From assembly GCA_963978545.1 (NCBI GenBank), contig OZ021722.1, positions 108,058,442 through 108,122,441 on the forward strand: a stretch of DNA of 64,000 bases. Direction: 5' to 3'. Made by a program: the position numbers and the translations under genes. Positions 48,841 to 59,040 of this stretch are shown here, in pieces. The DNA is from Linyphia triangularis. Lineage: Eukaryota; Arthropoda; Arachnida; Araneae; Linyphiidae. The number at the start of each line of letters is the position of its first letter. The first letter of the stretch is position 1. The notes under the pieces are model-generated. The model was not told the DNA's origin. It ran no database searches and was given only the letters and a program-made list of their open reading frames with translations.

Positions 48841-49194
48841 ATATGGTGTAAGACCACCTTTGGCATATAATACTGCTTGGATTCGCCTTGAAATCGAATG
48901 ATACAAGTGCTGAATAGTGTTTAGAGGAATATTATACCATTACTCATTTCTTTTTAGACATTTTAATCCGCTTCAAAACCTATCGGTCTCTTTCAATCAG
49001 CTACTCTTTCCGTCCACTATTTGCTTTGCCAAGCTTGACTTGCCACGCTGTGTGTATGCTGTCATGTCTTTAGACTCCGTACCTTTTGAAACGCCTAACA
49101 GCTGAGATGTTTTGGTCACAGTTGCTTCAGCTAGTTAAGCTCTTACAATTTGGCCTCTTTGATAGTTCGTGAGATCTGACAATTTACACTTTTG

Positions 49195-49225
<31 letters not shown>

Positions 49226-49293
49226 AAGACATATACAAATTCACTAAAAATATCTCATACGTACCACAATATATATTTTTATACTAAAAATAC

Positions 49294-49960
49294 TAGGCTG
49301 AGAGGCGAGTGCGATTTTTGGACCCCATCAAACATCATTCTGAATATTTTACAGAAATTAGAAAAAAGTGAGTAGATTAGGAATCCACTGGTCTGCCGTG
49401 GCAAAAATGGCCGAAATTGGTCAAAAATCGACTTTTAATAAGTTTAACTAAATCCAATTGCCAAATGCGCCATAACTTGCCAAATAATGAGCAGTTTTTG
49501 TATTTGGTAACCCTCCCTCTTTAATTTTCAATTAAGAAGGTTGCAGATGATTCAGATATCTGGCGACGGTCTACTTGCATCTATTAAAACGGAGTCAAGT
49601 TGGCAAAAAATATTACGTCACTGATGACGTAACTGATGTCGCCAATTTGGCTTACTTTTAAAAGATTAAAGTTTTCCGAGCCAGAGATCAGAAATCGTTT
49701 GCGCTTTTTCTCATTAAAAATCAAAGAGCAGTGGGTTGCCAGACGAAAAAGTTTGTTCTCTTTTTGGCAAGTTATGACATATATGGCAATCGGATTTTAG
49801 TTCAACTCATTCCAAGTCGATTTTCGATCAATTTCGGCCATTTTCGCCACGGCAGACCAGTGGATTCGTAATCTACTCACTTTTCTTTAATTTCTATAAA
49901 AAATTCAGAATAATGTTCGATGAGGTCCGAAAATTGCAGTCGCCTGTCGTACTATACTAG
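49294..49960. mobile_element. P fold-back element, copy 2
   Basis: TAGGCTGAGAGGCGAGTGCG to TGCAGTCGCCTGTCGTACTA. Arms complementary as in copy 1, with the same central TTACGTCACTGATGACGTAA. Nested inside a Tc1-type element. Confidence 0.88.
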
Positions 49961-50071
49961 TAGCTAGAATTATATTTGAATGCTTATAGAGCGCATTCTT
50001 AATTGTCACTTTTAATTACAGGTGTTTCCATTATTTTGATAACCACCTGTAATTTAAGAAACGAGAATTAG

Positions 50072-50316
50072 TATACTAAACTTCAACTTAACTAGACATC
50101 ACTTAGACGATAGATCGTCACAGTGCTCATAGGTATTTAATCCATTTTGGCGGCGTGAAAGCGTAATGTTCGCCAAACCACAACCCTGTAGAGAACCAAA
50201 AGCTATAAGGTTTGGAGAGAATTATGTCTTCACGCCGCCAAAATGGATTAAATACCTATGAGCACTGCGACGATCTACCGTCTAAGTGATGTCTAGTTAA
50301 GTTGAAATTTAGTATA
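50072..50316. mobile_element. H hairpin element, copy 2
   Basis: TATACTAAACTTCAACTTAA to AAGTTGAAATTTAGTATA. The loop holds CCAAACCACAACCCTGTAG, the complement of the loop in copy 1, so the two copies lie in opposite orientation. Arms pair almost completely. Confidence 0.9.
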
Positions 50317-50544
50317 GTACATGCTTAAATTCCCGAAGGAGGTAAAAGATAGTCAACAAAGAAAAGTGTAATTGTAGTTTATATGACACTGGTAAAGATT
50401 TCAAATAGTTATTTTGATTTTTTGAATGGATATTTAATTTGTAATAACCAGTACATATAAATTACATTTTAATTTATAAAAATCATTTTTAGATTTCCAT
50501 TCATAGCCTACCCGACTGGTTTAAATAAGGCTATCTAACCGAGA

Positions 50545-51166
50545 GGAAATCGACGTAAGGATCATTCTCTATAATCGCTATGGCCGACCAAACGGTATAG
50601 TGGTTAGCGTGCTAGCTTCTAGGCCGCGAGGTTCCGAGTCCCGTGTTAGGCATGGGTGTTTGCAAATGCATGTTGGCTTGTCTAATGACGAATGTGTCGG
50701 CGCATTATAGCCCTTGTGTTGCTGACGGCGGCAGATAATCTGAAAACAACCAACTATAATCGCTATGTTTCCATCTTCCACTACAGTGCATTTAGAAACA
50801 CTATTTGTATGAAACCTTGATATTTGGTGAGTAGGTACGAAAATAATCACTTAATGAGATGACATAAATTAAAAACTCGAAAATTGCGTCTATTATATTT
50901 TATTTTAAGTTTGATATCCTTACCAATGCCTATGCGGTGGCGCTACCTGTAATAATATATTTTTTTTTTAATTTTTTTTTTTTAAATTTTGATTTATAAT
51001 ATATAGACATTAAATAAAAATAATTTATAAAATTTCATTAAGGGGTCATTTTGGTGCCTCCTTGCCAAATTTCAAGGTTTTATACAACGTAGTTTCTAAA
51101 TGCACAGGGATAGATTGTAACATAGCGAATATATAGAATGATTCTTACTAGGACTTCTTCTTAAGA
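50545..51166. mobile_element. S element, both ends, with nested SINE
   Basis: Left GTAAGGATCATTCTCTATAA then TCGCTATG; right CATAGCGAATATATAGAATG then ATTCTTACTAGGACTTC. These are inverted ends. A SINE lies in the left end. Without the SINE and one duplication copy the element is about 440 bp. Fragments at 23100 and 43308. No ORF. Confidence 0.78.
50583..50753 (+). mobile_element. tRNA-derived SINE nested in S
   Basis: GCCGACCAAACGGTATAGTG head; the B-box region reads AGGTTCCGAGTCCCG with an extra C and a 4-base loss before it; 3' body with GGCGGCAGATAATCTG; short tail. Exact 14-bp duplication CTATAATCGCTATG at 50569-50582 and 50754-50767. Confidence 0.92.
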
Positions 51167-51175
51167 TATATGCAG

Positions 51176-51213
51176 CATAGCCCTAGTGTTGCTTTTGCGC
51201 CATAAAATCTAAT
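51176..51213 (+). mobile_element. SINE remnant of about 38 bp
   Basis: GCATAGCCCTAGTGTTGC and TTTTGCGCCATAAAATCTAA match the SINE 3' body (ATAGCCCTCGTGTTGCTGAC, GCGCCAGATAATCTGA). Flanked by CTTCTTAAGATAT on the left (about 51163-51175) and CTTCTTAAGAT on the right (51214-51224), so it is a severely 5'-truncated insertion rather than decay of a long copy. Confidence 0.7.
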
Positions 51214-51226
51214 CTTCTTAAGATAT

Positions 51227-51535
51227 GCCGACCAAATGGCATACTGGTTAGGGTGCTAGCTTCTAGACCACGAGGTTGCGGGTTCCGAGTCCCGTGTTAG
51301 GCATGGGTGTTTGTAAATGTATGTTGGCTTGTCTAATGACGAATGTTTCGGCGCATTATAGCCCTCGTGTTGCTGACGGCGCCAGATAATCTGAAACCAA
51401 CCAACCAACCAACCAACCAACCAACCAACCAACCAACCAACCAACCAACCAACCAACCAACCAACCAACCAACCAACCAACCAACCAACCAACCAACCAA
51501 CCAACCAACCAACCAACCAACCAACCAACCAACCG
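51227..51535 (+). mobile_element. tRNA-derived SINE with long (AACC)n tail
   Basis: Head GCCGACCAAATGGCATACTG, B-box region GGTTCCGAGTCC with extra C, body to CAGATAATCTGAAA, then about 35 AACC units (51395-51534). Duplication CTTCTTAAGAT at 51214-51224 and 51537-51547. The tail in other copies is only 1-4 units, so this is a secondary expansion. VGWL and TNQP frames are artefacts. Confidence 0.95.
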
Positions 51536-51784
51536 ACTTCTTAAGATGTTTCAACTGCCTGAAAATACCTCCAATATCAAACATTATAAGAGCCTTCATA
51601 ACTAAGACTCCATTTGGCGTTTTAATTTGGTACTACTTAGGTGTTTTATTTTAAGATATTTTAATTTTACAGTACACCCAGGGAGTTCCCATTTGTTTAG
51701 ATCCTTTTTCACTTCCAACGCCCATCAAATTTGGGTTCATATTTTATAGTTTCAGTAGTGTCTATAAAAAGTGTGAGATATCTG

Positions 51785-52435
51785 TTTACTACTTTCAATT
51801 ACCAATTTGTTTACATAGGGAAAAGGAAGTACAGTATTTGGTAAAAAAAATCAATTTCTTTGCATTTCTCCACGTTTTTGAACACTCTGATTTCAAAAAA
51901 GTGGTCTAAAAAATGTCTGTCTGTGTGTACGTGATTAGAATAACTACCGAACAAATTTGTCTATGATGTTCAAATTTTGTGTGCTGGTTAGTAATGGCCA
52001 TGGGACCTTTCATTAAGGTTTTCGTCAAAATCGCGCATGCGCATAAGATGGAAACCATAAAAAATCGTGAAAAAAATCATGCTTTTCAGCAATTACTAAA
52101 AAACGGCTCTAACGATTTTGATTAAAATCTCTGCGCTAATGCCTCTTAAGGTTTTCTAATCGTCCCCACCTTCGAAATTCAAGTAGAAACGCGATAAAAG
52201 CTTAAAAAGTTGAAAATCGATGTCTATCGAATTACATCGCCAATTTCACCATCTTGGCGTGTTTGTTTGTCAACGTAAAAATTTTTGCCAAAAATATCAC
52301 CAAACTGGCCTTTTTATTGAAATGAGTGCAAATATGAAAACGGTAAGTAACACCATACATTTTTATGCAATGAGCAATATTATAGTGTAATTGAAAGTTG
52401 TGCGATGTTCCACATTCTTCGTCAGTTTGGTGATT
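51785..52435 (+). mobile_element. T element, copy 7
   Basis: TACTACTTTCAATTACC to TGTAATTGAAAGTTGTGCG, so both inverted ends are present. Intact CGCGCATGCGCA at 52032-52043. The TTTCACTTACAAG block is deleted relative to copy 2. Confidence 0.8.
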
Positions 52436-52644
52436 GAAGTCCAAGAAATCTTTTTAAAGATAAAACGTGTAAACATGAAGTGATTTAATAGTTTGTGTTA
52501 TATTTGAAATATTGTAGAATAAAAATATAATTTTATTACACAATTATTATCGATATCTCTAGCTCTTTTCCCAGTTAAGAGTAGAATATTGTTTATTTTT
52601 AGAACAATTCTTCTGAAATAGCGAAAAGCTAAATATTTCGCCCA

Positions 52645-52805
52645 CCTGATGACTGTGGGATTAACGGTCTGGCTTCACATGCCAAAGATGCCGGGTTCGA
52701 ATCCCGGGTTAGGGACGGATGTTTGTTGTGATTCGGAATCAACGTTAAGCTGTCTGATTAGCCGTTGCTGTGCAGAAGTATATATCATTGAACGCACAAA
52801 CTAAA
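52645..52805 (+). mobile_element. Second tRNA-like SINE family (single copy)
   Basis: GATGACTGTGGGATTAACGG followed about 35 bp later by a perfect B box in GCCGGGTTCGAATCCCGGGT, then an unrelated body (GGACGGATGTTTGTTGTG, GCTGTCTGATTAGCCG). The spacing suits a tRNA head, but no cloverleaf acceptor stem closes, so it is not a tRNA gene. No second copy in the window to define the ends. Confidence 0.5.
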
Positions 52806-53464
52806 CCAGACTAAATGTTTCTTATTTTTAAGTAAAATTTTACCTTACAGCACTTCAAGATCGATGTCACCCCTTTACCTATCTTCCTGGTAAATGTTTT
52901 CATCCATAACGCTCAGCCATACTTTCCTAATTCCTTCTGCGCATTCAATAATCCTTTGTTTCATTCAGTTCCTTCTATTAGATTTAGTAAAAAATCTTCC
53001 AACGATCCTTACCATATAATAGTCTAAGCATTACATGCAAAACGCCTAACAGGATCAAGTGTTCAAGCTAAACTGATAAATCACATTACATCAAGAGCCA
53101 CTCACGATCCTATCGAAAATCCGATACAATAAACTCACTTTCATATTCAAAGTATAAATATCATTACCCTTTAATGCCGCCCCTTCCAAATAACCCGTTG
53201 AATATATTCAATTACCTGCAAATTGCATCAGCGACAAGTCCCGATCTCTTTCTGAACCCTAAACTCGTTTTTAAATAAACGAAATTCAATTGCATCAGCC
53301 CTTGAATAAAATAAATGCCTCCGAGAGAAACTCTAAGTCAATCGCACTTCGCTAAAAGGGACGTGTAGCACTTTTCGCACTCTTTTCCTCTTTTAAGAGT
53401 TTAACGCGCGCACTCAGTTACGGAATATGGTTTAGTGGTCAAGTGAACTGAGTGCGCACTTGCT
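52806..53464. other. Low-copy host-like segment
   Basis: C-rich plus strand, not repeated here. It includes GCGCGCACTCAGTTACGG and the inverse-like CTGAGTGCGCACTTGC (about 53405-53462), a short hairpin next to a piggyBac-like insertion. No frame recognised. Confidence 0.4.
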
Positions 53465-53468
53465 TTAA

Positions 53469-53758
53469 CCTTTGGTTAGTCGCAAGGTGGACAAATGTCC
53501 CCAACTATTAATTTCTCAATAGAGGACAGCCCATGATCAAAGTCTTCTTACGGTTTTTTTTTCCTTCTAGTTATTTTAAAAGTATTTTAAATTTTTTATC
53601 TTATTCTGTTCAATAATGTTGTGTTTTTAATTAAAATACCCAATTATTTTGATATTTGATCACGGATTTAATGGTATGAACGAGAATTTTTAATTTGTGG
53701 GGCATTTGTCCCCCACGCGACTAGCCTCTAGACAGAAGGTCGCGCGCCTATATAAGGG
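53469..53758. mobile_element. piggyBac-like MITE (290 bp)
   Basis: TTAA at 53465-53468 and 53759-53762. Ends start CC(T/C)TT. Subterminal GGTTAGTCGCAAGGTGGACA / AAATGTCCCC is inverted at GGGGCATTTGTCCCCCACGC / GACTAGCC. A CGCGCGCC block lies near the right end. No ORF. Confidence 0.82.
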
Positions 53759-53797
53759 TTAATCTTATTTCTGTATTTTGGAAGTGACATGTTCAAT

Positions 53798-53801
<4 letters not shown>

Positions 53802-53840
<39 letters not shown>
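53802..53840. repeat. Poly(A) tract
   Basis: 39 consecutive A residues immediately before the X element. Confidence 0.95.
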
Positions 53841-53842
<2 letters not shown>

Positions 53843-53843
<1 letters not shown>

Positions 53844-54330
53844 GTGGCACACCCACATTGGCCAATATCGCTCGACTTTGGACAGTCCCGATATGTAAAC
53901 CCGCGAGGTTGCGGGTTCGAGTCCCGTGTAGGCATGGGTGTTTGTAAATGTATGTTGGTTTGTTAAATGACGAAATGTTTCGGCGCATTATAGCCCTCGT
54001 GTTGCTGACGGCGCCAGATAATCTGAATACAACCAACCAACCAACCCGATATGTAAACCGGCAGTTGTTACCGATATTGGCCCATTTCGCCCAATGCTAG
54101 ATCAAATATACTGGAAGTTTTAGAATGTTGACGTATAGTTTTGAAATTGAAATATTTTATTTATAAGAAAAGAAAGAGGCTAAGAAAATACGTTTTGTGA
54201 AGTTTTTAAAACGTTTATTTAAAAAAAAATTATTAATTGCCTCTTTTGGAACAATGTCGAGTTTTGATTATGATTGCCAATCTTCCGGAACCGCTGTTTT
54301 AGATTTTGGCCAATACTGCTCTTCTACTTA
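53843..54330 (-). mobile_element. X element, second single-copy relative, with nested SINE
   Basis: Plus strand GGTGGCACACCCACATTGGC, then (after the SINE) CGGCAGTTGTTACCGATATT, CAAATATACTGGAAGTTTTA, GAATGTTGACGTATAGTTTT and TTTTGGCCAATACTGC. These are the complement of X right, satellite unit and X left in order, with the 96-bp region once. Confidence 0.82.
53902..54044 (+). mobile_element. tRNA-derived SINE, 5'-truncated, nested in X
   Basis: Begins at CGCGAGGTTGCGGGTTCGAG (B-box region) and ends CAACCAACCAAC. Exact 15-bp duplication CCCGATATGTAAACC at 53887-53901 and 54045-54059. Loss of the head shows ordinary LINE-style 5' truncation. Confidence 0.93.
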
Positions 54331-54528
54331 ACCGGGTGGTTATAACATACTGTGTATCTAATGATAGAATAGCTCTCGCCGAAAATTCTGGATGGTATCG
54401 GTTACTATAGAAATAAGATTAGTTGATTTAAAATGGGGTGGCTACATGTAGCCTAAAAAGTTACAATACTACAATCATCTAAGGGCCTTAGAGCCACTTG
54501 AGTGGCGAACGCGCACCACCGCCTCTGG

Positions 54529-55400
54529 TCACTGCTGTGGCTTCCCAGATATGAAGTCCAATCTGGGCTCCATATCTTTTCCTTTTCCAGCTGGTGCAAT
54601 TGAGACTGTTATAACAAATGGCAACCAAAAGCAGAGGAATAGCAGAAAGGCCAAGGCATTGCTCTTGAAGAGTTGTCTATGCATGTTCTCTTCTCGACTC
54701 TCCAGACACTGCCTCGACTCCAACTCCTTCAGCTGTCGTTTGTAGCGATGGATGGTCAGCGCAAACGTGAGAGCACTCAGCGAAGCAGGGATAATAAACG
54801 GCAAGAAGGTGAGGTTGTATCCGTACTGTCTGTTGCAGATGTCATGGTAATTGTCGTAGTAGATAAGGACCCAGAAAGCACCAGCTATCCAGGCAAAGAA
54901 CACGGCAAAGGTTGTATCCGTACTGTCTGTTGCAGATGTCATGATAATTGTAGTAGTAGATCAGGACCAGGACCCAGAAAGCACCAGCTATCCAGGCAAA
55001 GACGACGATGTGGACTCCACAGTAACACGAGTACACCCCACTTTCTGTCCGATCTCTAGTACGGCGCCTCCTGTAAGCCCTGAGTAAGTTCTCAAACGAT
55101 ATGAAGATGTAGTTGATAGTAGAGATGGCGAAAGACAGAAAGGCGATGTACCACTGCAGGGAACACAGAAAGGGGTTGCGATGTGTGTTGGAAAGGATGA
55201 CTATGCAGGAAAACCTAAGGTGCTGATAAGAAGGTTGGACATAGCTTGGTCAGCCAAGAACACATTGCCATGGTGGCGTAAGTTTTCCTGGATGATGAGG
55301 GAACTGATCTCGAAGATGTTAACTGTCGTTGCGATGACTGAGAGCACGGCGTAGAGGACCATCACGTCATTGTTCCCCTCAGTCGGAACCCAAGTATAGG
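54529..55400 (-). pseudogene. Class-A (rhodopsin-like) GPCR exon, frame-broken
   Basis: Read on the minus strand from 55400. TM1 is near DVMVLYAVLSVIATTVNIFE; TM2 is NVFLADQAMSNLLISTLGFP. After a frame change at about 55213 (an in-frame TAG in TTTCCTGCATAG) comes an extracellular/TM3 region NPFLCSLQWYIAFLSFAIST and NYIFISFENLLRAYRRRR. Next is TM4 FAWIAGAFWVL, a loop with HDICNRQYGYN, TM5 TFLPFIIPASLSALTFALTI and loop HRYKRQLKELESR. TM6 is ALAFLLFLCFWLPFVITVSI, with the C-W-P-like core CFWLP. The DRY position reads FEN, so it is atypical. TM7 is absent and may be in another exon. Breaks: the frameshift at 55213 and a 97-bp partial duplication (54813-55006) that adds a second TM4/loop copy out of frame. 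A SINE abuts the N-terminal side. Subfamily (melatonin-like, Tre1/moody-like or other orphan) not assigned. Assembly error could mimic the breaks. Confidence 0.78.
54813..55006. repeat. 97-bp partial tandem duplication within the GPCR exon
   Basis: GGTTGTATCCGTACTGTCTG starts at 54813 and again at 54910. Both copies extend through CACCAGCTATCCAGGCAAAG. The copies differ by a 6-bp insertion (LVLIYYYN against LIYYDN in the protein) and several substitutions, so this is not a simple read-slip duplicate. It could be an old duplication or two haplotypes joined head to tail. Confidence 0.92.
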
Positions 55401-55401
55401 G

Positions 55402-55583
55402 TTGGTTGGTTGTATTCAGATTATCTGGCGCCGTCAGCAACACGAGGGCTATAATGCGCCGAAACATTCGTCATTAGACAAGCCAACATACATTTACAAA
55501 CACCCATGCCTAACACGGGACTCGGAACCCGCAACCTCGCGGTCTAGATGCCAGCACGCTAACCACTATACCGTTTGGTCGGC
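55402..55583 (-). mobile_element. tRNA-derived SINE, minus, beside the GPCR exon
   Basis: Minus strand GCCGACCAAACGGTATAGTG to GGCGCCAGATAATCTGAATA and CAACCAACC. The B-box region has the extra C. No convincing target duplication (AAGTATAGG against AGTTACGG is too weak), so it may be older or rearranged. Confidence 0.9.
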
Positions 55584-56258
55584 AGTTACGGAGTCGAATC
55601 CTCACAAATTATTAAGTATACATAAATGCGTTGAGAAACAGTTGTACTTGCACCACCTATAGTTCTAAAAGCAAGCAGAATAAATCCTCTAGAATTATTT
55701 AATCTTTCAAGTCTTAATTGCTCAAATTTTACTGAACGTCATTAAAATGCGGAGAATTGCGCGTTATTCTCCTGTATTTGTTAGAAATAGAGATATTGCT
55801 CTAAAAGTTCACCTGCACCTGTTTTTTATTTACATGTAGTACAGTAATTATCATTTTCCTCGAAAACTATTTTACTTATTCTAAATACGATGCCTACAAA
55901 ATTAGAGTGTATTAATAGGAACATATTTTTAAAAAATCAGGAAAAATGAAAAAGAAGATAGAATTTGAAATTTGAAATTATTTTGGAATTTTTAAATTTT
56001 AAAACTTTAGAGAACTATGCGAAATTTATTTTAAATAAAATTTAGTTTTTACTTAGTAATACTTCCACGAAAAAGAATCAAAAAGAAGATAGAATTTTGA
56101 AATTTGATGACTTCATTAAATTTTTTTAATTTTTAAAAAAAATTTAGAGCACTATATGAGTTTTATTTAATAAAATTTAATTTTTACTTTGTAATACTTC
56201 CAATATTTTAATTTTAAAGGCTTAAATAAAAAAAAAGTTTGAAGAGTACCAAATCCCC
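55584..56258. other. AT-rich stretch with a 131-bp tandem pair
   Basis: AAAAAGAAGATAGAATTT recurs at about 55949 and 56080, and the two following about 130-bp stretches align (both end in GTAATACTTCCA). GAGTACCAAATCCCCTTAA just before the G element looks like the end of another TTAA-type element, whose partner end was not found. Confidence 0.6.
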
Positions 56259-56262
56259 TTAA

Positions 56263-56982
56263 GGGGGTCCAGTACCAAAATTTTTTCAAAAATCCCAAAT
56301 TTTTTTTCTGATTTTAAAAAATAGTTTATACATTCCTGAAGAGAATGATTTTTTTATCTTATTCCTCTATTGATTAGAACGCCACAAAATTACCTGTTAT
56401 TTAAACATCACTAATGGGCGTAACAATTTGAAGCGTCTGCTTACAGTGCGTTTTTCGAACACTAGTGTTTTTCACAGATGTTGCATATTCAAATCGATAT
56501 ATCTCCAGAACCATTCATAATTGGCTATTCAAATTTTCGGAGCATTTAATTTATATAGTTTTAAATATTTTGTCTTCACAGAATTTTATTTTTTTAATTC
56601 TGTTTTAAAATATAACATTTAGCGTAAAAGATAACATAAAAAAAAGCAAAAATTTCAATATTTTAACTTTGAGAATTTTTTAAATTTTTTTTAGTTCACC
56701 TATCAAAATTCTGTGAAGACAAAATTTTCTTTATATAATTATGTATTACAGAATGCTTTCACTTTGAAATTTTTTTTATTTTTTGTTGACTTATATCAAA
56801 ATACGCAAACATCAATTATTATGGATTTTTCTTGGTTTTTAAATTTTTTTTAAATAACTAAACACAATATTTAAAAAAACATTTTCTCAAAGATATATAA
56901 ATAGTATCTCATACATAAAATAAATTTTTGACGTAAAAATGTACATAAATAAAGATTTTTTTATTTTCGGTACCGGACCCCC
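56263..56982 (-). mobile_element. G element, copy 2 (TTAA-flanked, 720 bp)
   Basis: Inverse of 20115-20837 throughout. Ends GGGGGTCCAGTACCAAAA and TTTCGGTACCGGACCCCC; TTAA at 56259-56262 and 56983-56986. Confidence 0.9.
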
Positions 56983-56986
56983 TTAA

Positions 56987-57808
56987 TCACCAATTTAACT
57001 TCAGATCCCACTTCCATACTCCACATTTTATATTTAACATTCGTTTTTGAAATATATCAAATTCACCTTCTATATTCTTGTCAGAAGATGCTCAAATCAT
57101 TCTTAAAGTGGCCACCAGCGGCCCCCAAACTTTTAAGAACTCCCACTTAGATCACTTTATCTTCGAAAAGCACTCCTATACATATAATACAATTGAGAAC
57201 GGGAGCAATAGATATATACTTTCCGAAGCATTATCTTCTCCCTCAAATGTAAAAGGAAAGGTATCTTCAATTTTTAACAGCTCCGGAATCACTTCACGGT
57301 TTGTGGAAGAAGAAATAAAAAAAAAAAACTTAAAAATACCGCCTCAAGGATTCAAAACAGAGTAGAATGGCATTTTCGTTTCGAAAAGCTCGTTTTCCAC
57401 TTTGCATAATGAGATTTCTTTGTTGGCGGAAAAACGCCACTCCGCGTCTTTTTGGCGAGAAGGACGGAATATTCCAATTGACTTAAAGGAGATTAGGATT
57501 TCTATGCAGAGAGAATGGGGGAGATTAGCCGGAGATATTTTTGCTAGCCGGAGGATGTGACGCCCTCCCCCCCACTCAACACTTCGAAAGCCCATTAATG
57601 ATAAGGGTATAGAAAAGGGTTGCTTTGGGGTGGGTGAGATTATTTTATCGCCAATTGTGTTGATACTTGGTATTATGTTTAAGATATATACAGTTTAAGA
57701 CGATAGAAAAGGTTAAATATACGTACTGATTGTGTAAAGCCCCACATATACACTTTTCTCAAAACCTTCTTTATTAATGTACTATAATAACATTTTATCA
57801 CTAATAGT
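56987..57808. other. Low-copy host-like segment plus repeat tail
   Basis: 57000-57600 is mixed-composition and not repeated in the window. Two overlapping frames (57078-57365 plus, 57344-57595 minus) have no recognised domain. 57660-57790 (ACAGTTTAAGACGATAG, CTTCTTTATTAATG) resembles 59130-59300 and 61150-61270, a diverged repeat. Confidence 0.45.
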
Positions 57809-58463
57809 CAGAGAGGCGACTGCAATTTTTGGACCCTATCGAACATCATTCTGAATTTTTTTTATAGAAATTGAAGAAAAGTGAGTAGATTACGAATCCA
57901 CTGGTCTGCCGTGGCAAAAATGGCCGAAACTGATCAAAAATCGACTTGAAATGAGTTGAACTAAAATCCGATTGACAAATATGTCATAACTTGCCAAAAA
58001 GAGAACACATTTTTTCGTCTGGCAACCCACTGCATTTTGATTTTCAATGAGAAAAAGCGCAAACGATTTCTGATCTCTGGCTCGGAAAGCTTGTATCTTT
58101 TAAATGTAAGCCAAATTGGCGACATCAGTTACGTTATTAGTGACGTAATGTTTATTGCTAATTTGGCTTATTTGTGAAAGATGTTTGTAAGCCATTGCCA
58201 CACATCCGAATCGTCTGAAACCTTTTTATTTGAAAATTTAAGAGTGAGGGTTACCAAATAAAAAAAAAAGCTAATTACTTGGCAAGTTATGGCACATTTG
58301 GCAATTGGATTTAGTTCAACTTATTAAAAGACGATTTTTGACCAGTTTCGGCCATTTTTGCCATGGCAGACTAGTGGATTCGTAATCTACTCCCTTTTCT
58401 CCAATTTCTATAAAAAATTCAGAATGATGTTCGATTGGGTCCAAAAATTGCAATCGCCTCTCA
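57809..58463. mobile_element. P fold-back element, copy 3
   Basis: CAGAGAGGCGACTGCAATTT to AAATTGCAATCGCCTCTC. Arms fully collinear with copies 1 and 2. The centre is TTACGTTATTAGTGACGTAA, one base off the palindromic form. Confidence 0.88.
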
Positions 58464-58466
58464 ATC

Positions 58467-59040
58467 TATAATGGACAGTTAACGCATTTTTTTAAAAACG
58501 AGTGAAATTTATTTATATTTATGAAGAATTTCTTTCTGATTCCAAATATTTAAACAAAAGTTCTTAAAAAAATTAGTTATTTAAATATTTAGAAAAGAAA
58601 ATGCATCAAAACCGAGCCAAAACCAGTTCGGTCAAAACACTCAGCAATATCTGTGACGTCAAGGGTTCCTACAGTTTCTAAGGTTATCGTGAGGTTTCTA
58701 CTAAATATTTAGCGTTTAAATAGTTGGAGTTGGTAGACCATTGCCTTATTCCGTACAGGTTGGCGTGATTTGCGAGAAACTTGCAAATCTGCTTTCCGCA
58801 TCTGCATTTCAAGCCAAGATGTTTGGAAAGCCGTAACGTCACATTCAGTGCCAGCGGAATGAATAGTTTTCCCGACAACGTCTAACAAGGTAACTTTGAT
58901 AGCAAATTAAAAAAAAAAAAAAGCATTGAGCAGAAATTTTTGTGTTTATGGTCTTTTCGAAACATTTAGAATTGAATAATAAACAATAATAATAAAAAAA
59001 AATAATAAAAAAAAAAAATACGGGCATTGTCTATTGCAAT
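58467..59040 (+). mobile_element. W element, copy 1
   Basis: TATAATGGACAGTTAACGCA, TTTATGAAGAATTTCTTTCT, ATATCTGTGACGTCAAGG, CTTTTCGAAACATTTAGAAT and GGGCATTGTCTATTGCAATA match 62917-63354 in order. Ends are weakly inverted around ATGGACA. No ORF. Confidence 0.72.

Larger units (their letters stand above)
48622..50052. mobile_element. Tc1/mariner-type composite with nested P copies
   Basis: ACAGGTGGTTATCAAAATAA (from 48623) is exactly inverted as TTATTTTGATAACCACCTGT (ending about 50052). Inside is GTAAGACCACCTTTGGCATA, a stretch I recall from Tc1-like subterminal regions. P copy 2 (49294-49960) and a P fragment (48654-48840) occupy much of the interior, as later insertions or rearrangement. 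An A run lies at 49195-49222. No transposase. Confidence 0.68.

Noticed and set aside
51256..51654. VGWLVGWL and TNQPTNQP frames
   Set aside because: Translations of the (AACC)n SINE tail.
52645..52720. Genuine tRNA gene with B box GGTTCGAATCC
   Set aside because: No closing acceptor stem or clear anticodon arm; treated as a second SINE-like family at moderate confidence.
54673..55059. 128-residue plus frame opposite the GPCR
   Set aside because: Antisense shadow of the GPCR exon.
57078..57365. 95-residue plus frame
   Set aside because: No recognisable domain, hydrophilic mixed sequence, no splice or promoter evidence; too weak to call.
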